Origin: Verrucomicrobium sp. BvORR106
GTDB taxonomy: Bacteria > Verrucomicrobiota > Verrucomicrobiia > Verrucomicrobiales > Verrucomicrobiaceae
Direction: 5' to 3'
DNA: 64,000 nt
Assembly (NCBI RefSeq): GCF_000739655.1
Contig: NZ_BATR01000112.1
Span: 1-64,000, forward strand
Under the pieces are notes generated by a model that saw nothing but the letters and a program-made list of their open reading frames with translations, was not told the DNA's origin and searched no databases. The position numbers and the translations under genes are program-made. Positions 50,284 through 59,491 of this stretch are shown piece after piece. The first letter of the stretch is position 1. Each line of letters begins with the position of its first letter.

Positions 50284-50342
50284 ACGCTGCAAGCCCCCAC
50301 GTAGACCTGCTGCAAGCAGGTCTACGTGGGGGCTTGCAGCGT
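50284..50342. repeat. perfect 27-bp inverted repeat (long hairpin)
   Basis: Left arm 50284-50310 (ACGCTGCAAGCCCCCACGTA, then GACCTGC) is the exact complement of 50316-50342, with only TGCAA between. It lies just past the 3' end of the glycosyltransferase gene (leftward, ending 50352) and could stop its transcription, although no T-run follows on that strand. The length and perfection exceed an ordinary terminator and hint at a mobile-element end or recent palindrome formation. Confidence 0.75.
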
Positions 50343-50351
50343 GGGGAGCCT

Positions 50352-53300
50352 CTACTCCGAGGGAGCGGCCGTGGATGCTGGTTCGGCGAGTAAAGGCATC
50401 GTGCTGGGATTGGCACGGTCATACACCACCACCTTGGTTTTCTTGAACACCATCAGCATCTCGCCTTCATTTTCGAGAGCGAAAAGGATCTCAAAGCCAA
50501 TGTCTCCCCTTCGCTTCAGAGCCACAAAGAGCTCAAGGATTTCAGACTGTGTCCACACGTGGAAGTGGATGTCATCGCAATCCAGTACGCTCTGGTCAGC
50601 CGCCTTCTCTGGTTCGGGATGTTTACTGACATGCTGATGCCATTCCAGGTAGGCATCCCTGCGGGATGTTTCCGGTCCGGCGGAGTAGTCCCGCTCCAGG
50701 TGAGCCAAGGGAGTGAGGGGGCGGGAATAGTCGAAGGTGTAGCGCTTGTCTGGGGCGGAGATGATGAGAATGCCTTCAGGCTTCACCACCCTGAACCAGT
50801 TCTGCACGGCGAGCAGGGGATTTTCCAGGTGTTCAATGACGTCATGGACGATCAGGAAGTCCTGGCTCTCATCTTCAACCGGCTGGAAGGTCTGCACGTC
50901 CACGACAAAGTCTACTTTGACGAAGTCGCGGCCGGCCAGCATCGGATCGCTTCCATATTTGGCGAGCAGTTCATCGGTGGAGGCCTGGTCCGCGTACCGA
51001 AGTTGGACCCCGGCAGGAACCGGGTGCGGAGTGGTCAGCGCGCCGTACTCTATGCCCGTGCCCTTCAGGAACTGCATGCCTGCAGCGCCGCGGTTGAAGT
51101 GCAGGTTTTTGAAAGCATCGTCCGATTTGGAGAACGGAGCGACAGGTCGGCGGATCTTGTAAACCAGCTCGGGCGAGGTGGAGTTTCCGTCGCTGAAGGT
51201 CAGCATCACCGTCAGCAGTGCCTGGCCATTGTTGGGAAGCGGGACCTGATGACGAAAGCCACAGGTCATATCCTCAAGCTTGTAAGTTCCCTCGAGGAAG
51301 TCGGCGACATCCGGACGAATCACAGTGGGAAGGAAGTTGCAGGTCACGCCATCGCTGACGGAGACACTGACAGTCACCTTGTTGCCTGATGTCGAGACCG
51401 CCCAGCCCTCAAACAGAACGGTCGTCGGACTGGAGGACAGACTCTCCATGGCGGATGGGGAGCTCAGCGCCCACATCATGGACCCACTCGTGGGAGAGCC
51501 ATTTGCTTGCGAAGATTTGGAAGCACCTGGCAGGGGGATGAAGTTTCCTGAATCCGTGTCGACTGGGGGCGCACCGGTTGATTTTCCAAGCTGCTGCGGA
51601 AGGGATCGCCCGCCTGGCAGATGCCTCCAGGGTTTGTGCGTCCGCGGCGGGAAGGCGAAGGATCCCGTCTCGTCATCGATTGTCAGGTTTGGATTGTAGG
51701 CGGGATCGTTCTCGATGAGGGCCGCCCACTTCTGGGAAAAATGCCGCAACTCTCCGCGGCCTCGGGTGACGTCATCCGCTGATTTGAACGTGTAGCCGCG
51801 GCTGGCCGATTCATGGTGTTTCACCTTGGCAAAGGGCGTGTACACATTCCGGTAGCCGGCGGACAGGAGCTTGAGGCAGAAGTCGACATCGTTGAAAGCA
51901 ATCGGCAGATTGACATCGTCGAGCCCCGCCACTTCGAGGTACTTGCTGCGCTCCACGACCAGGCAGGCACCGGTGACTGCAGACACGTTGTTCACCACAT
52001 GGGCTCGGCATCCGATTCCCAGATAGTCGCCCGGGCAGTGGCGGTAGTAGTGCGCCGCGACACCGCGGGCACCGAGGAACACGCCAGCGTGCTGAATCAG
52101 TCCGTTGGGGAAGATCAGCTTGGCTCCCACGGCACCAACCCCAGGCCGTATCGCGTGGGAGACCATTTCCCACAGCCAGCCGGGGTGCAGGATCTCCAGG
52201 TCGTTGTTGAGCAGGGCCACCACCTGGCTGTCACAGGAGGCTACGCCCAGGTTGTTGAGCTTTGAGTAGTTGAAGGGCCCTGGGGACTTCAGCACCCGCA
52301 CACAGGGGCGTTTGCTGATTTCATCCAGGTAGTTCAGGACCTCAGGCTCGGTGGATTCATTGTCGATCACCAACACCTCAAAATTGGGGTAGTCGGTGAC
52401 GGAGGTGATGGTATCGACGCAGATTTGCAGCAGTGTTCCCAGATTCCGTGTGGGGATGATAAGGGTCACGGAAGGGGCGGGATCCGGCAGTGGGTGCGTG
52501 ATCCGGAACATGTGGATGGGCAGCACTTCGATCTTGGCCCCGCTGCCACCGGTTCTTTCCAGATGCTCCAGTACGACACGCTTCGCATTTTCAATGGCGT
52601 AGGGTTTTTCATCCGGGCCAGACGCGGTGCTGCCGGGGATGATGCGCCAGTGATAGAGAATGTGGGGAATGTGCCGGATGCGGTCGGGTGAGGTCGCTTC
52701 GATCAAGCGGAACGTCAGATCCCAGTCCTGGGCACCTTCTGTACCGAGTCTAAAGCCGCCGATCTGCCGCACCAGGCTGGTCCTGAAAGCTGCCAAGTGG
52801 CAGATGCAGTTCTGTGCTGTCAGGAGTTCTCGGTTGAACTCAGATTTGAAGTAGGGCTCGAACCGGAAGCCGTGTTCATCAATCTTGTCCTCGTCGGAGT
52901 AGATGAGGTCGGCGTCCGGGTGGTTGATGATCTCCAGCGCGAACAGATAGAGGGCATGCCGTGTGAGCTCGTCATCGTGATCCAGAAAAGCAACGAACTC
53001 CCCGGTGGCCAGTTCTATGGCGCTGTTCGCTGCGGCGGAGATGTGTCCGCATTTCTCACGGAAGACCACCTTGATGCGGGAGTCGAGCGCCTGATACTCC
53101 TCCAGCACCTTGCGGATATGCGGCTTGGTGGAACCGTCATCCGCGATGCAGAGCTCCCAGTGGGGGTATATCTGTTCCCTTGCAGACTCGATGGCCCGGC
53201 GCAGCCAGGGCTCCGCCACATTCCAAACGGGCATGATGATCGAGATCAACGGGCGGCGTGGAAACAGCTTGATGTGCGCCCGCATGGCAAACCAGTCACT

Positions 53301-53585
53301 CTCACCCAGCGTGTCGAATTGTGCCACCCACCGGGCATACCCCTCGTGACCCGGGCGTGCGGACAGGCTCGCGACATGTTGCTGCTGTTGGATCGTGAGC
53401 GTGTGACGAAGGTCGTCGCGTTGCGAGCGAAACTTTGCAGCTTTGGACTGAAGCTTCGCCTTCTCCGCCGCGAGGGCTTTGAGGCGCTGGCGCAGTTCCC
53501 CTTCTTTGGAGTGAGACTTTCCGAAGGGCCGCCTCACCAGTTGAGCAATCTTGCGCCAGGGAGACTTGGAATCTTTGTCGTGCAT
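50352..53585 (-). CDS. large double GT2 glycosyltransferase with C-terminal methyltransferase domain
   Basis: A 1077-residue cytosolic enzyme. Residues ~26-70 form a coiled coil (ELRQRLKALAAEKAKLQSKA). The first GT2 domain begins at LISIIMPVWNVAEPWLRRAI with AFLDHDDELT (DxD-like) near residue 200; the second begins at VTLIIPTRNLGTLLQICVDT (~370) with ALLNNDLEIL (~460) and KVKHHESASRG. After a Ser/Pro-rich linker and a ~110-residue beta domain comes a SAM-methyltransferase-like module with FLIVHDVIEHLENPLLAVQN (~911) and VVKPEGILIISAPDKR. It probably extends and methyl-caps an O-antigen or other rhamnan-type polysaccharide. It follows the triple methyltransferase by 36 bp. Confidence 0.85.
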   Translation of the reverse strand: MHDKDSKSPWRKIAQLVRRPFGKSHSKEGELRQRLKALAAEKAKLQSKAAKFRSQRDDLRHTLTIQQQQHVASLSARPGHEGYARWVAQFDTLGESDWFAMRAHIKLFPRRPLISIIMPVWNVAEPWLRRAIESAREQIYPHWELCIADDGSTKPHIRKVLEEYQALDSRIKVVFREKCGHISAAANSAIELATGEFVAFLDHDDELTRHALYLFALEIINHPDADLIYSDEDKIDEHGFRFEPYFKSEFNRELLTAQNCICHLAAFRTSLVRQIGGFRLGTEGAQDWDLTFRLIEATSPDRIRHIPHILYHWRIIPGSTASGPDEKPYAIENAKRVVLEHLERTGGSGAKIEVLPIHMFRITHPLPDPAPSVTLIIPTRNLGTLLQICVDTITSVTDYPNFEVLVIDNESTEPEVLNYLDEISKRPCVRVLKSPGPFNYSKLNNLGVASCDSQVVALLNNDLEILHPGWLWEMVSHAIRPGVGAVGAKLIFPNGLIQHAGVFLGARGVAAHYYRHCPGDYLGIGCRAHVVNNVSAVTGACLVVERSKYLEVAGLDDVNLPIAFNDVDFCLKLLSAGYRNVYTPFAKVKHHESASRGYTFKSADDVTRGRGELRHFSQKWAALIENDPAYNPNLTIDDETGSFAFPPRTHKPWRHLPGGRSLPQQLGKSTGAPPVDTDSGNFIPLPGASKSSQANGSPTSGSMMWALSSPSAMESLSSSPTTVLFEGWAVSTSGNKVTVSVSVSDGVTCNFLPTVIRPDVADFLEGTYKLEDMTCGFRHQVPLPNNGQALLTVMLTFSDGNSTSPELVYKIRRPVAPFSKSDDAFKNLHFNRGAAGMQFLKGTGIEYGALTTPHPVPAGVQLRYADQASTDELLAKYGSDPMLAGRDFVKVDFVVDVQTFQPVEDESQDFLIVHDVIEHLENPLLAVQNWFRVVKPEGILIISAPDKRYTFDYSRPLTPLAHLERDYSAGPETSRRDAYLEWHQHVSKHPEPEKAADQSVLDCDDIHFHVWTQSEILELFVALKRRGDIGFEILFALENEGEMLMVFKKTKVVVYDRANPSTMPLLAEPASTAAPSE

Positions 53586-53621
53586 AGAATAGGATGAAAG
53601 CTCTGTCGTCAGGCAGGCTGG

Positions 53622-56600
53622 CTATCGTTGGGCGCAAACGCCGAAGGATGGGCCGTTGGGGTGGTTCGGCAGGTCAAAGTTCACGGTGACCCGGCTGAAA
53701 CCAAAGTGAGCAAAGGCATCGAGGATGCTCTGCCGGGTGAGCCACAGGCTGTTGGGAAGCGCTCCGCCACAGAAACCGGTCCATTGAACGGCCTCCTGGT
53801 AGGACTGCCTGGCAAACTCGTAGGTAAAATCCTTGTAAGCAGCCTTCTCCGGATCTGCAAAGCGTCTGGCCAGGTAATCCGTGGTGGGAATGATCGTGCG
53901 ATCATAATAGTGTGTCCAAAGGAAAACCTTGTCAGTCTGGCTGCACACCAGGTCCAGCAGCTCCATGGGGTCGATCATGTGATACAACACCCCGCAGGCC
54001 AGGATGGCGTCATAGTGAGAAGGGGCCTCTTTCAGGTGCCCGACGCAGTCGCCCAGAAGGAAGCTGACCTTGTCGAGCTTGAAGGCCTCCTTGACGCAAA
54101 GGCACTTCAAGAAAGCCCTCCGGTTCGCTTCCACGGCAGTGACGTGCTTTGCGCCCATCTGCTGCAGTGTCCATGAGTGGGCCCCTTCCAACGGCCCGAG
54201 TTCAAGGACATTAAGGTCTTTGAATCCGCTAAATTCTTCAGCGGCCCACTGGATGCGTGGATCGTTGAAGAGTACGGCGGGGCCCGGTTCGGAACTCAGA
54301 CCAGAATCCAGCGGCATGGCTGAAGACCAATCTCCACGGAAGATGTCCAGCATGTTCTGCGAATTTGGCACCCTTGTATCGTAGAAGTTGAGGGCATCGG
54401 CCGGTGGGTTTTGCGATTCGGCAGAGGCTGGCGGGTGTGACTGGCCAGATATCGGGGCCTGAGGTGAAGGGGCGCTCGTGCCGGTGGGCTTGGGCAGGGA
54501 CACCTTTGGTTTCCACTTCGCGGCCTTGGAAACAAATTCCAGGGCAGATTTTCGACGCCGACGGGAGGGAAGAAGGCGACCTGCGAGACCTTTGACGTGA
54601 TCGAGGGACTGTCGCAGACGCTTCTGGCCTTCATCGACCGATCGCGCCCATTGCTCCTTCGCCAGCTTGAGTGAAGCGTTTTTGCGTTCCAGTTTCTGAT
54701 AGGCTTCGGACAAGAGTCCCTGCAGGTGGGCGATGATGGCCTTCTTCTCAGAGTTGAAGGCGGCAATCTGTGCCTTGGCCGTGCGAAGTTCTGCTTGAAG
54801 GGTGCCGCTTTTTCCACTGCTTTCAACTGCAAGGATCCATTGAGTTCTGGCTTCCAGGTAGCTGGTAAGCAACTCTATGCGGTTGTACTCCATGTCATTG
54901 AGCATGGGGCCAAGCAGCTTTAGTGCCTTCTCGACGGAATGCAGTGCTTCTTTGCGTTGCGGGTTCAGGGAGTCACGATGCACGAGAATTCCCAAGCCAA
55001 ATATGCATGGCACGAGAACCAGTTCCCAGTCCGGGTTAGTCGCGACAAAGTCCTCGACCGCCGTAAGCACGCCGTTTTTATCCGCGCTCGACCGACGGGC
55101 GAAGGGATGGAGCCCGGCCGGCAGAAAACCTCCGGCGTGGACAGGCTCCGGTTCCTCAAGGCGGAGGCTTCCTCCCGTGGTGACATCCTGGCGTTCTTCT
55201 GGGGCAATATCCTGGAGACGATAATAGAGATCCCGTCTCGCCCAAGGCCAGCTCACATCATGCAGGAAGATGAGCGGGTGGTCTTGGGGATTAATGGCTA
55301 GACTGCTGATGGCGGTCAGCTCTCGCGACACCGTGGCGTAGTTGTGATCGCCGTCGATGAAATAGACGTCGTGGCGGGGTGAGCGGGCGAGGTAATCCAG
55401 TGAACGGGCCTGATGGAAGAAGGCGTTCACGCCGTCCACTCCTGGGGATGGATGGCTGTCGATGCTGGGGTCCACCCCATGGTATTGTGCACCCAAAGCC
55501 TGGCAGGCCTCGATAAGCCAGTTGCTGGCCTTGCCGTTCTCTACTCCGATTTCGCAGATGGAACCGGGGTTCCAGGCCTCCAGCAAGGGCTGGCAGAGCG
55601 ACTTGAAGTTGGACATCGAGGCCAGTACCGGACCCTCTTCGACGGGGCGCTGGAGTGGGGAGGCAGGGGACTGATTGCGGGCGGGTAGAGTAGCAGGGGA
55701 CTCCTGGGGGAGCTGTCGGGTCTCGAGGCTCCCGGTACGGGCCGTGGGTTTGTGGGCGAAGAGAAAACAGGCAGAGGCCAGCTCGAAATTGGTGGCTTCA
55801 GGGAGTTCGCGGACATAATCCTTGTCCATGTACAGGGAACCGTGCCCGATGAGCTCCTCAATGCGGAGGTTGAGGAAATCTCGCTGGGTCTGCCCCTGGA
55901 GTCCGGTGACCCAGCTTCGCAGGAACCAAGTCAGGGTGTGGACGGGTCCGGTGCCGGGAGTGACCGCCATATTGTCAATAGCCAGGCCAGAATCGAACAG
56001 ATTCTGCAGCCCCTGGGCTGTCATGTTGTAGAAGTGGTTCGGGTAGCCGTGGACAGGCTGCAAGAAGGGGACGGCGCAAATCAGCTCACCGCCGGGCTTG
56101 AGCACCCGGATGATCTCCCGGGCGCACCGGAACGGGTCTTTCACGTGCTCCAGCACGGCAATCGAGAACACCGCATCAAACGAGTTGTCTTTGAACGGCA
56201 GTTCTTCGCCAACGCCCAGCACATCGGTCGAGTCGTACGCGACAATCTCGTAGTTCACCACATTCTGGAAATAGATGGGGCGACGCCCGGCACCACAGTC
56301 AAGGATGATCCCGTCCTCGTACTTCCGGACCAGAGCCATCAATGTTTCGTCGTAGCCATGGCCGCTGATGTTCTCGGTGTCGATAATGGAAAACTGGGCG
56401 CGAAGCTCCGGCGAAAGGTAATCAAGGCACTCCGCCGTTTCCACCATGGGAATGTCGGTGCGCATGAGCGGGCGGATCCGCGCGAGCTTGGCTTGTTTCG
56501 GGGTGCTGATGTCGGAGGCCGGCCGGCGCTGCCCGAAACCAGAAACTTTGCCTACAGAATCAAAATGAGCTCTTCCTGAATCAAAGCTGCCATTGGCAAT

Positions 56601-56693
56601 CAGCTGCCTGACAGAGGGATTGGCGCGAAGATACGCCTCCTCATCAAAATTCTCATGGGTTGCAGCTTCCTGTAGAGGGTACTCCTTGAGCAT
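53622..56693 (-). CDS. polysaccharide-modifying protein with three methyltransferase domains
   Basis: A 1023-residue protein. After a short FDEEAYLRANPSVRQLIANG motif found at the start of many polysaccharide enzymes, the first SAM-methyltransferase holds IILDCGAGRRPIYF (~128) and VFSIAVLEHVKDPFRCAREI. The second begins with ICEIGVENGKASNWLIEACQ (~378) and DVYFIDGDHNY. A coiled coil spans ~620-690 and a basic linker follows (LLPSRRRRKSALEFVSKAA). The third has LNVLELGPLEGAHSWTLQQM (~826) and ILACGVLYHMIDPMELLDL. Three methyltransferases on one chain suggest multi-site methylation of a glycan, as in O-antigen chain-length capping. It leads the operon that continues with the GT2 protein. Confidence 0.83.
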   Translation of the reverse strand: MLKEYPLQEAATHENFDEEAYLRANPSVRQLIANGSFDSGRAHFDSVGKVSGFGQRRPASDISTPKQAKLARIRPLMRTDIPMVETAECLDYLSPELRAQFSIIDTENISGHGYDETLMALVRKYEDGIILDCGAGRRPIYFQNVVNYEIVAYDSTDVLGVGEELPFKDNSFDAVFSIAVLEHVKDPFRCAREIIRVLKPGGELICAVPFLQPVHGYPNHFYNMTAQGLQNLFDSGLAIDNMAVTPGTGPVHTLTWFLRSWVTGLQGQTQRDFLNLRIEELIGHGSLYMDKDYVRELPEATNFELASACFLFAHKPTARTGSLETRQLPQESPATLPARNQSPASPLQRPVEEGPVLASMSNFKSLCQPLLEAWNPGSICEIGVENGKASNWLIEACQALGAQYHGVDPSIDSHPSPGVDGVNAFFHQARSLDYLARSPRHDVYFIDGDHNYATVSRELTAISSLAINPQDHPLIFLHDVSWPWARRDLYYRLQDIAPEERQDVTTGGSLRLEEPEPVHAGGFLPAGLHPFARRSSADKNGVLTAVEDFVATNPDWELVLVPCIFGLGILVHRDSLNPQRKEALHSVEKALKLLGPMLNDMEYNRIELLTSYLEARTQWILAVESSGKSGTLQAELRTAKAQIAAFNSEKKAIIAHLQGLLSEAYQKLERKNASLKLAKEQWARSVDEGQKRLRQSLDHVKGLAGRLLPSRRRRKSALEFVSKAAKWKPKVSLPKPTGTSAPSPQAPISGQSHPPASAESQNPPADALNFYDTRVPNSQNMLDIFRGDWSSAMPLDSGLSSEPGPAVLFNDPRIQWAAEEFSGFKDLNVLELGPLEGAHSWTLQQMGAKHVTAVEANRRAFLKCLCVKEAFKLDKVSFLLGDCVGHLKEAPSHYDAILACGVLYHMIDPMELLDLVCSQTDKVFLWTHYYDRTIIPTTDYLARRFADPEKAAYKDFTYEFARQSYQEAVQWTGFCGGALPNSLWLTRQSILDAFAHFGFSRVTVNFDLPNHPNGPSFGVCAQR

Positions 56694-56836
56694 GGCCCCC
56701 CATAGTCATTTCCCGTGTGGCAGACAAGGAGGAATTCCGATGGATTATGGAAACTTTAGTTGGATGTGGAAATGATTAGAACAGGCACGAGTCGGTGACC
56801 CAGCAGCTGGGGCGGGGATGGGCTCCTAGCAGCACT

Positions 56837-56875
56837 AAACAAAACGGCCCGACCGGTAAAAACCAGTCAGGCCGC
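56837..56875 (-). terminator. terminator of the kamA gene
   Basis: On the minus strand GCGGCCTGACTGGT (56875-56862) pairs with ACCGGTCGGGCCGT (56857-56844, some G-U) around TTTT, followed by TTTTGTTT. It lies 33 bp after the kamA stop. Confidence 0.8.
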
Positions 56876-56907
56876 TTCTGCGATCTGAATCAAGTCGATC
56901 GATGAAC

Positions 56908-58233
56908 CTACCACTTGGCGGACGGAGCCCAAGTCATGGAGAGGCGGTTGGCACCGGTGGCAAAAAGGTTGGCGGACTTGGCGCTTTCAGGTTCCGGGTA
57001 GTCGAACACCTTGCCTTCGTAGTTGCGGATAAGGGTGTGGTGGCTGTCCTTGTTGAGGACGTATTCCGGGTTCACCGGCACCTTGCCGCCGCCGCCGGGG
57101 GCGTCGATGACGAACTGGGGCACGCCGTAGCCGGTGGTGTGGCCGCGGAGGTTTTCGATGATCTCCAACCCCTTGCTCACGCTGGTACGGAGGTGGGAGC
57201 TGCCTTGAATCAAGTCACACTGGTAGAGGTAGTACGGGCGCACGCGGCTCATGAGGAGCTTGTGCACGAGGGCCTTCATCACATCGGGATCGTCGTTCAC
57301 GCCGCGCAGGAGCACGCTCTGGTTTCCCAGGGGAATGCCATGGTTGGAAAGGCGTTCCAGGGCTTCCTTCACCTCGATGGTGATTTCCCGTGGGTGATTG
57401 GTGTGCACGCTCATCCAGAGGGGGTGGTACTTGGCGAGCATGGTGCACAGCTCAGGCGTGATGCGCTGAGGCAGGAAGATCGGTACACGAGAGCCGATGC
57501 GCAGGAACTCGATGTGAGGGATGGCACGCAGGCGCTTGAGAATGGCCTCCAGCTTTGCGTCGGAGAAGAGCAGGGCATCACCACCGCTGAGGAGGACATC
57601 GCGCACCTCCGTGTGGGCCTCCAGATACTTGAAGACCGCCTCGAACTCGGTGTGCAGTTCTTGATCACCCACACCGCTGACCACCCGGCTGCGGGTGCAG
57701 TAGCGGCAGTAGCTCGCGCAGCGGTCCGTCACGAGAAAGAGCACGCGATCGGGGTAGCGGTGCACCAATCCGGGAACTGGCATGTGGGAGTCCTCACCAC
57801 AGGGGTCGGACATTTCATCTGGGTCATCCCAAGTCTCCTCGATGCGAGGGATCACCTGGCGGCGGATGGGGCAGTCGGGATCGGTGGGGTGGATGAGGTT
57901 GAAGAAATGTGGCGTGATCGCCATGGCCAGCTTGTTGCCGGAAAGCAGCACGCCCGCGCGTTCTTCCTCGCTCAGCACCAGGTGTTCCTCGAGCTTGGCC
58001 AGGGAATTGACCCGGTTCTTCAACTGCCACTGGGCACTGTTCCACTCTGCCTCGGACACGTTCTTGTCTTTCCAATAGCCGGGGGCGTGGCTGCGGAACG
58101 CTTTTTCAGGAAGGCTGGATGGGAGCATGGAGTGTTGTGCCGTGATGCTAGAACGGCCGTTGTTGGTGTCAAATTCGTAAGAAGTACGACAGATGCGGCT
58201 GTCGTGGTCACGTTCTGGATCAAAACTTTTCAT
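56908..58233 (-). CDS. kamA: L-lysine 2,3-aminomutase (radical SAM)
   Basis: A 441-residue enzyme that interconverts L-alpha- and L-beta-lysine with SAM, a 4Fe-4S cluster and PLP. The cluster site is VTDRCASYCRYCTRSR (CxxxCxxC) and the PLP Lys lies in VIDAPGGGGKVPVNPEYVL. Other family blocks are DVLLSGGDALLFSDAKLEAI, RIGSRVPIFLPQRIT, WMSVHTNHPREIT and YYLYQCDLIQGSSHLRT. It is full-length for clostridial-type KamA and longer than EpmB. No ablB-type acetyltransferase for the osmolyte N-acetyl-beta-lysine is adjacent, so the role is open. Its gene ends in a strong terminator. Confidence 0.94.
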   Translation of the reverse strand: MKSFDPERDHDSRICRTSYEFDTNNGRSSITAQHSMLPSSLPEKAFRSHAPGYWKDKNVSEAEWNSAQWQLKNRVNSLAKLEEHLVLSEEERAGVLLSGNKLAMAITPHFFNLIHPTDPDCPIRRQVIPRIEETWDDPDEMSDPCGEDSHMPVPGLVHRYPDRVLFLVTDRCASYCRYCTRSRVVSGVGDQELHTEFEAVFKYLEAHTEVRDVLLSGGDALLFSDAKLEAILKRLRAIPHIEFLRIGSRVPIFLPQRITPELCTMLAKYHPLWMSVHTNHPREITIEVKEALERLSNHGIPLGNQSVLLRGVNDDPDVMKALVHKLLMSRVRPYYLYQCDLIQGSSHLRTSVSKGLEIIENLRGHTTGYGVPQFVIDAPGGGGKVPVNPEYVLNKDSHHTLIRNYEGKVFDYPEPESAKSANLFATGANRLSMTWAPSAKW

Positions 58234-58297
58234 GGGGATTGGTTGCGGCGGGATGGAAATGTTTCAGCGTAGGGCTACCCTGTGTTAAAAAGACGCC

Positions 58298-59428
58298 ATG
58301 TTGCAGCACGCCCGCGAAATTGCCCCCTCGGTCTCCTGGGAGATCCTTGTCCGGGTGAAACGCAGCGGCGGTATGTCCGTCAACGAACTGGCGGCGGAGT
58401 TGAAAATGTCCTACATGGGCGTCAAACAACACTGCGATGATCTGCGTAAGCAGGGTTATGTGGATACGTGGCGTCGTGCGAAAGGGACGGGCCGCCCCGA
58501 GAAAATTTATCGACCAGCTCCCAAGCTGGATCTGGTGCTGACCAACTGGGGCAGTGAACTGTGTCTGGGCCTGCTGTCTCATGCTGCTCAGGCGTATGGG
58601 GAGTCTGCCCCAGACCGCCTGCTCTATAGCTACCTCCAGCAGAAGGTGGAGCGCTGGGCGTCGAAGATGAAGGGAAAAACTCTCCGGGACCGCCTGGCGG
58701 AACTGGTGAAGATGCGCAACGCGGACGGATGGATGTCTGAGCTGGTGGTGGACGAGCAGGGCACGCGGTTGCTCGATCACCACAGTCCTCTGGCCGAAGT
58801 GGGGCGCCTTTATCCGAATGTGTGGGAAATGGAGTCGCGGGCACTCACCAAGGTGCTTGGTATCCCCATTGACCGCACGGTGAACGGGACCCGCAGTGAG
58901 ATGAAGCTGATCACCGGCGAGGAGGTGCCTTTGCCTGCGGCGGTACCGGTCTCCACCCTGGCGGAGGCTGTGGCGGCAGTGATGGATCCTGAGCCGGAGC
59001 CTGAGATCGAGGTCGATTCTGAGTCGACATTTGAGCCTGAACCCGTGCTGGACGCAGAGCCGGAGGCGGAACTGCCGCCTGGCCCTGAGCCCCTGCCGGA
59101 ACCGATGCCCATGGTGGCGATTGAAGTAGTGGCCGTCCCCCCATCGGCTCCTGAGCCACTGCCCCTCCCGGCGGCAGAGGAGGAGACCCGGTCATGGCCG
59201 GAGCCCATCACGAATCCTGTGTTTGCCGACGTGCCTGACGTGAAGTTTGAGCCAGAGGAGATCGAGCCACCGCCGTCTGATTTTGCCGAGGCAGGGCCAG
59301 GCAATGCTCCAGAGCCAGAGCCGCAGCCGGCGGAAGTGATCCCCAGTGTGCTGGCACCGAAGCCCAAAGCCGTGACGTCGCCTTCCAAAAAAGGCCAGCC
59401 TGTGCAGGCGGATCTTTTCGACTTCTAG
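58298..59428 (+). CDS. winged-helix regulator with long acidic tail and clamp-like C-terminal motif
   Basis: A 376-residue protein. Residues ~10-70 form an ArsR/SufR-type winged helix (SVSWEILVRVKRSGGMSVNE, then LAAELKMSYMGVKQHCDDLR and GYVDTWRRAKGTGRPEKIYR), and residues ~75-200 a DeoR/SufR-like helical domain. From ~225 on the chain is Pro/Glu-rich and disordered (DPEPEPEIEVDSESTFEPEP). It ends with GQPVQADLFDF, where QADLF matches the QxxLF consensus of DNA sliding-clamp-binding peptides. No Cys ligands as in SufR are evident. It is divergent from kamA with a 64-bp gap and may regulate it. Confidence 0.7.
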   Translation: MLQHAREIAPSVSWEILVRVKRSGGMSVNELAAELKMSYMGVKQHCDDLRKQGYVDTWRRAKGTGRPEKIYRPAPKLDLVLTNWGSELCLGLLSHAAQAYGESAPDRLLYSYLQQKVERWASKMKGKTLRDRLAELVKMRNADGWMSELVVDEQGTRLLDHHSPLAEVGRLYPNVWEMESRALTKVLGIPIDRTVNGTRSEMKLITGEEVPLPAAVPVSTLAEAVAAVMDPEPEPEIEVDSESTFEPEPVLDAEPEAELPPGPEPLPEPMPMVAIEVVAVPPSAPEPLPLPAAEEETRSWPEPITNPVFADVPDVKFEPEEIEPPPSDFAEAGPGNAPEPEPQPAEVIPSVLAPKPKAVTSPSKKGQPVQADLFDF

Positions 59429-59491
59429 CTGCTGTGGATGAGAGGCAGCGCAGGGGATGGTACCCCGCGACTGCCACCCGCACCCAGGCTG

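Noticed and set aside
56902-58272. Rightward 456-codon frame over kamA
   Set aside because: Exact antisense of a well-supported radical SAM gene.
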